Shown: positions 25,556 to 35,144 of the stretch, piece by piece
Layout: each line of letters begins with the position of its first letter
Numbering within the stretch: position 1 is the first letter of the stretch
Assembly: GCF_009857135.1 (NCBI RefSeq)
Contig: NZ_CP047318.1
Coordinates: forward strand, 1,178,001-1,242,000
Source: Streptomyces sp. HM190
GTDB lineage: Bacteria; Actinomycetota; Actinomycetes; Streptomycetales; Streptomycetaceae
Length of the DNA: 64,000 nucleotides
Direction: 5' to 3'
Notes under the pieces: generated by a model
What the model saw: the letters and a program-made list of their open reading frames with translations, nothing else
The model's database searches: none
What the model was told of the DNA's origin: nothing
Program-made: the position numbers and the translations under genes

Positions 25556-26101
25556 TCAGTGCTTCTTCTCGCCGCGCGCCACGATCAGGTCCGTCAGGAG
25601 CGCCGTGCCCGGGGTCAGGGCGGACCAGGTGTCGCCGTGCCAGGCGAGGACGGCGACGGCGGAGGTCGGGAACTTGGCGCGGACGGTGTCGAGGGCGTCG
25701 TCCAGGGCGTCGCCGGCCAGGTCCAGCACCAGTTCCTCCAGGCCCGGGTTGTGCCCCACCAGCAGCAGGGTCCGGACCCCCTCGGGGACCTCGTGCACGA
25801 CGTCCAGCAGCTCCGCCGCGTCGGCGGCGTACACACGCGGATCGAGTCGTACGGGCGGCGGTGTCCCCCACTGGGCGGCGATCGCCTCCCAGGTCTGGGT
25901 GGCCCGGACGGCCGTGGAGCACAGGGCGAGGTCGGGCAGGCAGTCCGCCTCGGCGAGGGCCCGCCCGGCGGCGGGGGCGTCACGGCGGCCGCGGGCGGCC
26001 AGGGGGCGCTCGTGGTCGGGCACACCCACCGGCCAGGCCGACTTGGCGTGCCGCAGGACGACGAGTCGGCGCAGAGGGCCCGCTCCCCGCCGCCCGTTCA
26101 C
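25556..26101 (-). CDS. SixA-type histidine phosphatase
   Basis: A 181-aa phosphohistidine phosphatase of the SixA branch of the histidine phosphatase superfamily. The N-terminal RHG-type motif is LVVLRHAKSAW, and the second catalytic histidine is in LLVGHNPGLEEL. The GTG start at 26101 overlaps the stop of the upstream CysRS-like gene as GTGA, so the two are translationally coupled. Substrate unknown; SixA of E. coli acts on phosphotransfer proteins. Confidence 0.9.
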   Translation of the reverse strand: MNGRRGAGPLRRLVVLRHAKSAWPVGVPDHERPLAARGRRDAPAAGRALAEADCLPDLALCSTAVRATQTWEAIAAQWGTPPPVRLDPRVYAADAAELLDVVHEVPEGVRTLLLVGHNPGLEELVLDLAGDALDDALDTVRAKFPTSAVAVLAWHGDTWSALTPGTALLTDLIVARGEKKH

Positions 26102-26796
26102 GCCGGTGCTCCGATCTGGCGGGTCAGCTCCAGCCCGAGGAGCCGGTCCGCGTAGGCGAACGTCTCGAACCGTGCCCCGTCCGGCAGGTCGTCGGCCCCT
26201 TCCACGGCCCGCAGGACCGCGAGCACGGCGGGCACGTCCAGGTCGTCCTCCCAGGCGGTGCGCAGGGCCTGCCGGGCGTCCTCCGGGATCGGCCTGGAGG
26301 GGCGGGTGGCCCAGCCGGCCACCGCCGCGCGCCACGCGCCGAGGGTCTCGTCCGCCTCGGCCAGGGCGGGAGCGTCGAGGGCGACGGGGGTGCGGCGGGG
26401 CAGGCGGAGCAGGGCGAGCCGCAGGGTGGTGCCGGACGCGGCCGGCGCCTCGGGCCCGGTGACCGGGGCGACCTCGACGCCGACGCCGTCGCCGGCCGGC
26501 TCTCCGGTGCCGGCCACCCGCAGCACCTGCCGTCCGGCGCCCGCCGCGCCGCCCGCCCCGGCGGCCTCCGTCGGCCGGATGCCCAGATCGTCGGCGCGAG
26601 CGCGCAGCGCGGTGGGCGGGTCGGCGACCAGCAGCGCGGGGACACCGTCCAGGTCCAGGGCGCGCGCGAGGACATCGGCGACCAGCAGCACACGCAGCGC
26701 CGACGCGTCGTCGCCCGGCACGTGGACGTGGACCCTGGTGAGCGCTCTGCGGACGTCGACGGGCTCGCCGGTCCGGGCGTCGGTGATACGCAGCAC
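26098..26796 (-). CDS. Degenerate CysRS-like protein of unknown role
   Basis: A 232-aa protein conserved in actinobacteria but without an assigned function. Its end (TAWEDDLDVPAVLAVLRAVE, then YADRLLGLEL) resembles the C-terminal helical part of cysteinyl-tRNA synthetase, and the N-terminal segment resembles the CysRS/MshC nucleotide fold without the HIGH or KMSKS signatures. Aminoacylation is therefore unlikely. The GTG at 26796 fits the family start (MLRITDARTGEPV) and has TACGCT 6 nt upstream (26803-26808), indicating a leaderless mRNA. It overlaps sixA by 4 nt. Homology to CysRS is inference. Confidence 0.65.
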   Translation of the reverse strand: MLRITDARTGEPVDVRRALTRVHVHVPGDDASALRVLLVADVLARALDLDGVPALLVADPPTALRARADDLGIRPTEAAGAGGAAGAGRQVLRVAGTGEPAGDGVGVEVAPVTGPEAPAASGTTLRLALLRLPRRTPVALDAPALAEADETLGAWRAAVAGWATRPSRPIPEDARQALRTAWEDDLDVPAVLAVLRAVEGADDLPDGARFETFAYADRLLGLELTRQIGAPA

Positions 26797-27020
26797 GAGG
26801 TGAGCGTAGGCGCGTGTGCGGCGGAACGCAGTACGCACCACGACATTCCGTGCGGCGGACCGGCGCGACCACGCGGCCCGCCGCCCGGCCCCACCGGGTG
26901 GCCCGACCGGGTGGCCCGGCGGAACCGCTGTGGAGGGCGCGGGAATCAGCGGGCCCACCGCGCTGTTGGCGCAGGCAGCCCGCACCGGGCGCTCCCGTAC
27001 GGACGAAGAGGAGACAGGAC

Positions 27021-27428
27021 ATGGACGGCGACGCCGCCACGATCCGCAAGATCCTGACGGAACTCGGCGACACCTGGGCCGTCGTGGGCCTGTCCACCAA
27101 CCGCGGCCGCGCCGCGTACGGTGTCGCCGAGGTCCTCCGGCGCTACGGCAAGCGGGTCGTCCCGGTCCACCCGAAGGCCGAGACGGTCCACGGCGAGCAG
27201 GGGTACGCCTCGCTCGCGGACATCCCTTTCCCGGTGGACGTCGTCGATGTCTTCGTCAACAGCGACCTCGCCGGTCCGGTGGCTGACGAGGCCGTACGGA
27301 TCGGCGCCCGCGCCGTCTGGTTCCAGCTGGGCGTCGTCGACGAGGCCGCCTACGACCGCACCCGTGCCGCCGGGCTCGACATGGTCATGGACCGGTGCCC
27401 GGCGATCGAGATTCCCCGGCTGGGCTGA
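27021..27428 (+). CDS. CoA-binding domain protein (YccU type)
   Basis: A 135-aa single-domain protein with a Rossmann-like CoA-binding fold: WAVVGLSTNRGRAAYGVAEVL near the N-terminus, VVPVHPKAETVHGEQGY, and VWFQLGVVDEAAYDRTRAAG. This matches the CoA_binding_2 family also found in the first domain of ADP-forming acyl-CoA synthetases. The ATG at 27021 follows GAGGAGACAGGAC. Function unknown beyond probable CoA binding. Confidence 0.92.
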   Translation: MDGDAATIRKILTELGDTWAVVGLSTNRGRAAYGVAEVLRRYGKRVVPVHPKAETVHGEQGYASLADIPFPVDVVDVFVNSDLAGPVADEAVRIGARAVWFQLGVVDEAAYDRTRAAGLDMVMDRCPAIEIPRLG

Positions 27429-27450
27429 CCGTCGACGCGGCGGCGCGGGT

Positions 27451-27507
27451 GCCGGTCGGCGGTTCCGGAGCCGGTCGGCGGCTCTGGAGCCGGTCGGCGC
27501 TCAGCGG
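27451..27507. repeat. 19-bp tandem repeat, three copies
   Basis: Units start GCCGGTCGGCGG at 27451 and 27470, and a diverged copy starts at 27489. It lies between the convergent CoA-binding and universal-stress genes and slightly overlaps the stop of the latter. Confidence 0.7.
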
Positions 27508-28451
27508 TGGGCGACGACCGCCACCGGGGCTGCCGCGTGGTGCAGCACCGTGTGGGTGACGGGCCCGAGATGGGCGCCGAACGGGGAGTGACGCACCCGG
27601 CGGCCGACGACGACCAGCGACGCCTCCCGCGACGCCTCGACGAGGTGGTCCGCCGCCTTGCCCGGAGATGACTCCTCGACGACCTCGACGGCCGGGAACT
27701 CCCGCCGCAAGGGGTGCGGTGTGCCGGGCGGACCGAGGACGTCCCCGAGGTCGGGCGCCGTGTCCGGCGGACCGCCCGTATGGGGACCACCCGCGTGCGG
27801 GCCGTGCCCCGGCGGCGGGGGGCCCGGGTCGTGGACGACCCGCAGCGTGGTGTCCCGCAGGGCGGCGGCCTCGAAGGCGAACCGGAGGAGCGTCTCGTCC
27901 GGGTGCGCGGCGTCCAGACCGACGACGACAGGCCGGAACGGCGCCTCGGCGGACACGGCACCGGACGGATCCGGCACGTGCTCGTCGGCGGCCGACTCGC
28001 CGGCCCGGACGAGGACGACGGGACGCTCGGCGTGCGCGGCGACGTGCAGTCCGACGGAGCCGACGAGGAAGCCGGCGACACCGCTCCGCCCGTGCCAGCC
28101 GAGGACCAGCAGTTCGGCGTCCACGGCCGCCTTCAGCAGTTCCTCCGTCGCCCGGCCCGTCAGCTGTTCCAGGGACACGTCGACGGCCTGATGGCGCCGC
28201 CGGACGTCGTCGGCGGCGTCACGCAGGATCCGCCGCGCCCCGGGCCCCACGGACGTCTCCCCATGCTGGGCCCAGCCCGGCTGGGTCGACGAGCCCAGCA
28301 TGGGGGACCGTCCCATCGGCGCGGGCACCGGTTCCCACACGTTGACCAGGAGCAGGGGCAGGGCACGGAGGCGGGCCTCACGGGCCGCCCACTCGACGGC
28401 GGCACGGCTCTCGGGGGAGCCTTCGAAGCCCACGGTGACGGTGCGGGGCAT
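27501..28451 (-). CDS. Tandem universal stress protein
   Basis: A 316-aa protein with two UspA domains. The first opens TVGFEGSPESRAAVEWA and carries the ATP-loop-like LGWHGRSGVAGFLVGSVG; the second starts near residue 165 (VVVGLDAAHPDETLLRFAFE) and ends VGRRVRHSPFGAHLGPVTHTVL. A strong AGGAGGTG precedes the ATG. The first domain has an extra segment near residues 48-65 (MGRSPMLGSSTQPGWAQHG) encoded by a large palindrome at 28259-28305. Role: stress-related nucleotide binding. Confidence 0.93.
   Translation of the reverse strand: MPRTVTVGFEGSPESRAAVEWAAREARLRALPLLLVNVWEPVPAPMGRSPMLGSSTQPGWAQHGETSVGPGARRILRDAADDVRRRHQAVDVSLEQLTGRATEELLKAAVDAELLVLGWHGRSGVAGFLVGSVGLHVAAHAERPVVLVRAGESAADEHVPDPSGAVSAEAPFRPVVVGLDAAHPDETLLRFAFEAAALRDTTLRVVHDPGPPPPGHGPHAGGPHTGGPPDTAPDLGDVLGPPGTPHPLRREFPAVEVVEESSPGKAADHLVEASREASLVVVGRRVRHSPFGAHLGPVTHTVLHHAAAPVAVVAHR
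28259..28305. repeat. Nested palindrome inside the Usp gene
   Basis: CCCCATGCTGGGC at 28259-28271 is perfectly complementary to 28293-28305. The 21-nt interior adds a second 6-bp stem (CCCAGC/GCTGGG), partly overlapping the first arm. It is read in frame as part of the protein. Confidence 0.8.
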
Positions 28452-28648
28452 GGGCGCACCTCCTGACGTCGAGAGTCTGTCTCAAGGATCGCGGCTGGGC
28501 GGCGCACACGCAGCGGCGGGGCGGTCCGGGCGCGCGGGGAACGGCGCATGCCGGGTGGTGCCGGGGCACCTGAGGAACCCGGCCCCGGCTGTCGCTCGGG
28601 CAGGGCGAGACGCCGGCGCAGGCGCGGCCCCGGGGCATCCGCGCCGCG

Positions 28649-30195
28649 TCACACCGGCAGCAACCGGGTCACCAGTTCCGCGAGGCGCCGCGCGTTGCGG
28701 CAGGAGTGCATCTCGACGACCTCGGCGTAGACGAGCGCGGCGGAGTCGCCCGTGGACCACAGCTCGGGTGACTCGGGGTTGAGCCAGTGGACGCGGCGGG
28801 CGCGGGCGGCGACGCGGCGCAGGGCGGCCGCGTTGGGGTCGAACCCGTTGGTGCGGGCGTCACCGAGGACGATCACCGAGGTGCGCGGCCCCACGGCGTC
28901 GATGTGGTGCTCGGCGAACTCCCCGAGCGCGGTCCCGTAGTCGCTGCTGCCGTGCCAGCCGCTGATGGTCGCCTCCTCGGCGATCCGGCGGCCGAGTTCC
29001 GCCGGGTCGGCCTCACCGGTGGTGACGAGGTGCGTGACCTCGTCGACCTTGTTGACGAAGGCGAAGACCCGCACCTTGCTGAACTGGTCCCGCATCGCCT
29101 GCACCAACAGCATCGTGAAGTTCGCGAACCCCGCGACGGAACCGGACACGTCGCACAGCAGCACGATCTCCGGGCGGGCGGGCCGGTGGCGCCGGTAGGC
29201 CGGGCGCAGCGGTACTCCCCCGGTGGACAGCGAGCGGCGCAGAGTGCGCCGGATGTCGATCCGACCCCGCGCCGCCCGGCGCCGCCGGGCGGCGAGGCGG
29301 GTCGCCAGTCTGCGGGCCAACGGCTGGACCGTGCGGCGGAGTTCGACGAGCTGTTCGCGGTTCGCGACGAGGAAGTCGACCTGTTCGGCGCTGCGGGCGA
29401 TGCCCCGCTGGGCGATCAACGCCGCGCCCCGCCGTTCGGCGACCCGTCGCCGGGCCTCGGTACGCACCCGTTCGCGGAAGTCCTCGATACGGCGCCGGAT
29501 CTCGTCCGCGTCCAGCCGGTCGGTGAACCCGCCGGATCCGGAACCGCCCGAGCCCGCTCCCGCCGCGCCCGTACCGGCGCCGTTCCCCGGCCCGAAGCCG
29601 GAACCACCGCCGCCTCCGCCGCCTCCGCCGGCCCGCTGCGCCGCGAGGATGCCCGCGAGCAGCGTCTGGGGCCGCAGCCGGTCCAGCGTCTGGTGGGCCG
29701 ACCAGCCGTCCGACTCGGACGACGTGCCGTACCGGCCGAGCAGTTCGACCGCCTCACCGGCGAGCCGGTTGAGGGCGGCGACGTCACCGGCGGCGAGCGC
29801 GGCGGCGATCCGCGCGCGCAACTCGTCCCGGTCCGCGGCCGGTGCCTCCCACGCTCCCGTCAACTCGCCCACACCGAGCGGGAAGTACAGCTCGAAGGCC
29901 GCGTCGAACACGGCCCGCTGGCGGTCGGCGCGCAGCAGTGCCGCCGCCAGGCCCGCGCGGATCCGCTCCCGGTCGGCGAGGCCGAGCACCTCCAGCACGG
30001 CCGCCGCGTCCACGGTCTCGCCGGGCCCGATCCGGATACCGTGACCGCGCAACGTCCGCACGAACCCCGTGAGCCGCTCGGTGAGCGGCGCCCCGGAGGA
30101 GACGGCGCCCGAGGAGGCCGTACCGGCGGAGGCCGCGGAGGGCACCGTGCCCGGTGAGGCCGCTCCCGTGGATGCCGCGGCGCCGTCCGCGGCGG

Positions 30196-30199
<4 letters not shown>
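28649..30199 (-). CDS. VWA (CoxE-like) domain protein
   Basis: A 516-aa partner of the adjacent MoxR ATPase. The N-terminal ~190 residues are helical, a Gly-rich linker (about 195-230, including a run of nine glycines) follows, and the C-terminal von Willebrand A domain has the MIDAS motif DVSGSV in VLLCDVSGSVAGFANF. CoxE-like VWA proteins act with MoxR ATPases in assembling or activating metalloenzymes or other complexes. ATG 30199 overlaps the moxR stop by 4 nt (ATGA). No target enzyme is encoded next to the pair. Confidence 0.92.
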
Positions 30200-31092
<893 letters not shown>

Positions 31093-31248
31093 CTGCCACT
31101 CCCCCTCACCCGTACGCGGTGCCGCCGACCGGCACCGCCCTCAAGCTACCAAGCGGTCGCTTTGCCTGCACAGGGGTGGGGGAACCCTGCCGACGGAGGG
31201 ACGTGCGAGGCCACGTCGGCGACCGGCAGCCGGAGCACACGCGCCCCC

Positions 31249-31283
31249 GCCACCCGCCACCCGCCACCCGCCACCCGCCACCC
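31249..31283. repeat. Heptamer repeat GCCACCC x5
   Basis: Five uninterrupted, identical 7-bp units. Such pure heptamers are prone to slippage, so copy number may vary between isolates. Confidence 0.85.
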
Positions 31284-31435
31284 GCCGTCAGGCTGCCGGG
31301 ACGAACCGCCCCACGAGGTCCCCCCACCCGCGGAACGAAGTCGATCGGATCGTCGAGGGGGTCGGCTCCCGGGGGTCCGACCAGGGGCGGCAGCGGCTCG
31401 TTCACGAAAGGAACGTAACGCTGGTCACAGAGAAG

Positions 31436-31464
31436 TGGACCGCGGTCCGCAGATGTGCTACAAA
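31436..31464 (+). promoter_or_regulatory. Promoter of the FMN reductase gene
   Basis: TGGACC (31436-31441), 17-nt spacer, TACAAA (31459-31464). The -35 is embedded in palindrome GGACCGCGGTCC. Confidence 0.55.
31437..31448. promoter_or_regulatory. Operator 1, GGACCGCGGTCC
   Basis: A perfect 12-bp palindrome overlapping the -35. It shares the GGACC/GGTCC half-sites with the palindrome 35 bp downstream. Confidence 0.6.
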
Positions 31465-31468
31465 GTTC

Positions 31469-31486
31469 AACGGACCCCGGTCCGTT
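31469..31486. promoter_or_regulatory. Operator 2, AACGGACC-CC-GGTCCGTT
   Basis: Eight-bp arms with a 2-bp centre, just downstream of the -10. With operator 1 it brackets the promoter, a typical repressor arrangement (TetR or MarR type); the regulator is not encoded nearby. Confidence 0.6.
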
Positions 31487-31538
31487 TAAACCGCGGATCC
31501 ACCCGCCTTCAGCCTCCCCCCTTGCTAGGAGTCACCCC

Positions 31539-32099
31539 ATGTCCGTACGCATCCTCGCGCTCGTCGGCAGCCTTCGCGCCGGTTCGCACAACCGTCAGCT
31601 CGCCGAGGCGGCCGTGAAGCACGCCCCCTCGGGCGTCGAGATCGAGCTGTACGAGGGCCTGGCCGACATCCCGTTCTACAACGAGGACATCGACACCGAG
31701 GAGGCCCTCCCGGCCACCGCCGCGCGGCTGCGCGGGGCGGCGGGCCGGGCGGACGGCTTCCTGCTCTTCTCGCCCGAGTACAACGGCACCATCCCTGCCG
31801 TCCTGAAGAACGCCATCGACTGGCTGTCCCGCCCGTACGGCGCCGGCTCCTTCACGGGCAAGCCGGTCGCCGTGGTCGGCACCGCCTTCGGCCAGTACGG
31901 CGGGGTGTGGGCGCAGGACGAGGCCCGCAAGGCCGTCGGCATCGCCGGTGCCACGGTCCTGGAGGACGCCAAGCTCTCCATCCCCGACTCGGTCGTCCGC
32001 TTCGCCGAGACCCACCCGGCCGACGACGCCGAGGTCGTCACCGGCCTCACCGCCGTCATCGAGCAGCTGACCGCCGGCACGGGCGCCGCGGCCGCCTGA
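31539..32099 (+). CDS. NAD(P)H-dependent FMN reductase
   Basis: A 186-aa flavodoxin-fold reductase. The FMN phosphate loop is VGSLRAGSHNRQLAEA, and the isoalloxazine site motif SPEYNGTIPAVLKNAIDWLSRP is fully conserved. Such enzymes reduce FMN, quinones, azo dyes or chromate. AGGAGT lies before the ATG at 31539. Two palindromes flanking its promoter suggest substrate-induced derepression. Confidence 0.93.
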   Translation: MSVRILALVGSLRAGSHNRQLAEAAVKHAPSGVEIELYEGLADIPFYNEDIDTEEALPATAARLRGAAGRADGFLLFSPEYNGTIPAVLKNAIDWLSRPYGAGSFTGKPVAVVGTAFGQYGGVWAQDEARKAVGIAGATVLEDAKLSIPDSVVRFAETHPADDAEVVTGLTAVIEQLTAGTGAAAA

Positions 32100-32245
32100 G
32101 CCGCACTCCACCGCACCCCGCCACACACAGCGGCACACCGCCGGGTTCCGGGCCGTCAGGTCCGGGGCCCGGCGCCGCCGTCCCCGCCGCTCTCGCCCGT
32201 TGCCGCCATCCCCGCCGCTTTCGCCTGTTCCCGCCGTCGCGCCGG

Positions 32246-32803
32246 TCAGGCGATGCCCAGCCCCTCCAGGACGACCGCGCCGGGGAGTTCGGCGAACGCC
32301 TTGCCCGGCACCAGCAGCTTGCCGCGCCGCCGGCCGCTGCCGACCAGGACGTACGGCAGGTCGACGACGGCGGAGTCCACCAGGACCGGCCAGCCCTCCG
32401 GCAGCCCGACGGGCGTGATGCCGCCGTACTCCATGCCCGTCTCCCCGGTGGCCGTGTCCATCGGCGCGAACGACGCCTTGCGGGCGCCCAGTTGCCGCCG
32501 GACCACACCGTTGACGTCGACGCGGGTGGTGGACAGCACCACGCAGGCCGCGAGGCTCGTGCCACCGCCCCGCCTGCCCGCGACGACCACGCAGTTCGCG
32601 GACCGCTCCAGCAGGTCCCGCCCGTAGTGCTCGACGAACACGGCGGTGTCGGCCCACGCCGGGTCCGTCTCCACGTACAGGATCTGCTCGGCGGGCACGG
32701 CCCCTCCCCAGTGGCGTACGGCGTCGGCGACCGGCCCGACCAACTGGTCGAGGCATGCGGGGGCAGGGGTGGCGTGGTCGAAGTCTCCGATGGGTGCGCG
32801 CAT
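32246..32803 (-). CDS. YbaK-type aminoacyl-tRNA deacylase-like protein
   Basis: A 185-aa protein of the YbaK/EbsC/ProX family that hydrolyses mischarged tRNA in trans. Conserved marks include the catalytic-lysine region QLGARKASFAP and the GGITPVGLP loop (EYGGITPVGLPEGWPVLVD). The start was put at ATG 32803 rather than GTG 32812: TAGCGT (32811-32816) then lies 7 nt upstream, fitting a leaderless mRNA, and the family begins MRAPIG. Which amino acid it edits cannot be told. Confidence 0.88.
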   Translation of the reverse strand: MRAPIGDFDHATPAPACLDQLVGPVADAVRHWGGAVPAEQILYVETDPAWADTAVFVEHYGRDLLERSANCVVVAGRRGGGTSLAACVVLSTTRVDVNGVVRRQLGARKASFAPMDTATGETGMEYGGITPVGLPEGWPVLVDSAVVDLPYVLVGSGRRRGKLLVPGKAFAELPGAVVLEGLGIA

Positions 32804-32846
32804 GACCGGCACGCTAACAAAGTGCCGGTGGGGCCAGGCCCGCGTC

Positions 32847-33419
32847 TCAGTGGACGGGCGGCACCGAGACCGTCAGCACCATCTCGGTCGGGACGTCGCC
32901 GTCGTTGGCGTACCGGTGCGCGGCGTTGGCCTCGAAGGTGACGCTGGCGCCGGCCGGGACGCGGTACTCGGCGCCCTCGACGGTGAGCGTCAGCTCGCCC
33001 GCGGTGACATGGGCGATCTCGACGGTGCCGGCCGGATGCGGATCCGAACCGCTGCCCTCGCCCGGCATCAGCCGCCAGTCCCACATCTCCAGCGGACCGG
33101 GGGCCTCCGTACCGGCGAGGAGCCGGCTGTAGCTGCCCGCGTCGGTGTGCCACAGGCGGACCACCTGCTCGGCCGGGACGATCCGGACCCGGGGGCCCTG
33201 CTCGTAGTCGAGCAGGGTGGTGATGCTGACGCCGAGGGCGTCGCCGATCTTGACGACGGTGCCGATGCTGGGGTTGGTGCGGGCCTGCTCGATCTGGATG
33301 AGCATGCCGCGGCTGACTCCGGCACGGGCGGCGAGGGCGTCCAGGGTGAAGCCGCGTTCCGTGCGCCAGCGTTTGACGTTCCGCGCCAGGGACTGGGTCA
33401 GCAGGTCGAGGTCCGACAC
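32847..33419 (-). CDS. XRE-cupin transcriptional regulator
   Basis: A 190-aa regulator with an N-terminal Cro/C1-type helix-turn-helix (about 8-65, GFTLDALAARAGVSRGMLIQIE) and a C-terminal cupin domain (about 105-185, HVTAGELTLTVEGAEYRVPAG). It is divergent from an EamA exporter with 93 bp between starts, so it most likely controls that transporter in response to a small ligand bound by the cupin. Confidence 0.93.
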   Translation of the reverse strand: MSDLDLLTQSLARNVKRWRTERGFTLDALAARAGVSRGMLIQIEQARTNPSIGTVVKIGDALGVSITTLLDYEQGPRVRIVPAEQVVRLWHTDAGSYSRLLAGTEAPGPLEMWDWRLMPGEGSGSDPHPAGTVEIAHVTAGELTLTVEGAEYRVPAGASVTFEANAAHRYANDGDVPTEMVLTVSVPPVH

Positions 33420-33445
33420 ATTCCGTCCAATATTTTGAATGACAG

Positions 33446-33463
33446 AGTTCAGTGCGATGAACT
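33446..33463. promoter_or_regulatory. Candidate operator, AGTTCA-N6-TGAACT
   Basis: A perfect inverted repeat with 6-bp arms lies between the XRE-cupin regulator and the EamA gene. An A/T-rich imperfect palindrome (TCCAATATTTTGAA) sits just to its left, unusual in this GC-rich sequence. Confidence 0.5.
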
Positions 33464-33512
33464 ACGGTGGAGTGCACCCTTCGTTCACCGAACTGTACTG
33501 CGAGGCCGCCCG

Positions 33513-34370
33513 ATGACCGCACTCTTCGCCCTGGCCACCAGCCTGCTGTGGGGCCTGGCAGACTTCGGCGGCGGGCTGCTGAGCAGGCGCGTCCCGGCGC
33601 TGACCGTGGTCGTCGTCTCCCAGACGATCGCGGCCACCGTGCTCGGCGCGATCGTCGTCGCGACCGGCGGCTGGAGCGAGGCAGGCCCCCGGCTGTGGTT
33701 CGCCGTGGCCGCCGGCCTGGTGGGCCCGGTCGCCATGCTCGCCTTCTACAAGGCGCTCGCCCTCGGCCCCATGGGCGTCGTCTCCCCGCTCGGCTCGCTC
33801 AGCGTGGCCGTCCCGGTGGGGGTCGGGCTGTTCCTCGGCGAACGTCCCGCGCTGCTCCAGGTCGCCGGCATCGTGGTGGCCGTCGTCGGGGTCGTCCTGG
33901 CGGGCGGCCCGCAGCTCAAGGGCGCCCCGGTCCAGCGGCAGGCCATCGTGCTGACCCTCGTCGCGGCCTTCGGCTTCGGCGCGGTGATGGCCCTGATCGC
34001 CGAGGCGTCGACGACGCTCACCGGTCTGTTCCTCGCCCTGTTCGTCCAGCGCGTGACGAACGCCGTGGCGGGCGGCGCGGCCCTCTGCGTCTCGGTGCGA
34101 CGCGGCTCCCCCGCCCTGCCGCCGGAGGGCTTCCCCTACGCCTCGCTCCCGGCCTTCGCCTTCGTCGGCCTCGCGGACGTGGCAGCCAACGGCACGTACT
34201 CCGTGGCCGCCCAGCACGGCCCGGTGACCGTCGCCGCCGTCCTGGCCTCGCTGTACCCCGTGATCACGGCGCTGGCCGCCCGCTTCGTGCTCTCCGAACG
34301 CCTGCGCGCCGTCCAGGCGGCCGGCGCGGGCCTGGCCCTGGCAGGCACCCTCCTCCTGGCAACGGGCTGA
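33513..34370 (+). CDS. EamA/DMT-family transporter
   Basis: A 285-aa inner-membrane protein of the drug/metabolite transporter superfamily with about ten hydrophobic helices in two EamA halves (first half ends near residue 135; second repeats the ALxxxPxxV pattern, ASLYPVITALAARFVLSERL). It probably exports an amino acid or metabolite. Divergent from an XRE-cupin regulator, a pairing seen for DMT exporters. ATG 33513 follows GCGAGGCCGC. Confidence 0.93.
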   Translation: MTALFALATSLLWGLADFGGGLLSRRVPALTVVVVSQTIAATVLGAIVVATGGWSEAGPRLWFAVAAGLVGPVAMLAFYKALALGPMGVVSPLGSLSVAVPVGVGLFLGERPALLQVAGIVVAVVGVVLAGGPQLKGAPVQRQAIVLTLVAAFGFGAVMALIAEASTTLTGLFLALFVQRVTNAVAGGAALCVSVRRGSPALPPEGFPYASLPAFAFVGLADVAANGTYSVAAQHGPVTVAAVLASLYPVITALAARFVLSERLRAVQAAGAGLALAGTLLLATG

Positions 34371-34397
34371 GCACCCCACCGCCAAGCCCATGAGCCC

Positions 34398-35144
34398 TCA
34401 GGCGGACTCCCCGGCACCGTCCGCCTCCCACTCGGCCAACGCCAGCAACTGCTCCGGCGTGACCCCGTCGGGGATCGGCACGGGCGCGGGCGTGCGGATC
34501 GGGGGCTGCCAGCCCTCCACCGGGTCCCAGCGCCGCACGACCTTCGCGGGCGCCCCCGCCACCACCGAGCGGTCCGGGACCTCGCCCCGGACGACCGCTC
34601 CCGCGGCCACCACCACGTTCCGCCCGACCCGCGCGCCCGGCAGGATCACCGCGCCGGTGCCGATCCAGCAGCCGGGCCCGATCGACACCGGGTCCATCCG
34701 CGGCCACTGCTTGCCGATCGGCTCGTGGGGGTCGTCGTACGAGTGGTTCGTGGACGTCACGTACACGTACGGCCCGAAGTAGCAGTCGCTGCCGATGGTC
34801 ACGCTGGTGTCGGCGATCACATGGCTGCCCCGGCCGAGCACGACTCCGTCGCCAATGCGCAGGATCGGCTCCGCGCCGAGGTCGAGGTCGGGCATCAGTC
34901 CGGCGGTCAGCGTGACCTGCTCGCCGATGATGCAGTGGGAGCCCAGGTGGATCCACGGCTCACCGAAGACCGTGCCGAGCGGGAAGGCCAGTCTGGTACC
35001 GGTTCCCATCGCGCCGAACCGGAAGCGGCCGGGGCGCTCGGCCGTCACCGCGCCCGTGCGCCGCACCCACTCCCAGCCCGCGTGGACGGCGCGCTGCACC
35101 GCGCGACGCCGCCATGACGAGAACGTGTTCCTGCTTCTGGACAC
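34398..35144 (-). CDS. Left-handed beta-helix acyltransferase
   Basis: A 248-aa acyltransferase of the LacA/CysE hexapeptide class. Hexapeptide repeats fill about residues 60-190 (IGDGVVLGRGSHVIADTSVTIGSD, PVSIGPGCWIGTGAVILPGARVG), with the catalytic histidine likely in STNHSYDDP. GTG 35144 was chosen over 35171 because TACGGT (35151-35156) lies 6 nt upstream of it. The acceptor (sugar, lipid or antibiotic) is unknown. It is divergent from a second beta-helix protein, but they are not recent duplicates. Confidence 0.88.
   Translation of the reverse strand: MSRSRNTFSSWRRRAVQRAVHAGWEWVRRTGAVTAERPGRFRFGAMGTGTRLAFPLGTVFGEPWIHLGSHCIIGEQVTLTAGLMPDLDLGAEPILRIGDGVVLGRGSHVIADTSVTIGSDCYFGPYVYVTSTNHSYDDPHEPIGKQWPRMDPVSIGPGCWIGTGAVILPGARVGRNVVVAAGAVVRGEVPDRSVVAGAPAKVVRRWDPVEGWQPPIRTPAPVPIPDGVTPEQLLALAEWEADGAGESA

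Larger units (their letters stand above)
31093..31538. other. MoxR/FMN-reductase divergent control region
   Basis: This 446-bp gap separates divergent genes. It contains five perfect GCCACCC heptamers (31249-31283), a -35/-10 pair for the reductase and two palindromic operators. No gene was recognised in it. Confidence 0.6.

Noticed and set aside
31249-31283. Heptamer array as CRISPR
   Set aside because: Units are 7 bp with no spacers, and no cas genes are present.
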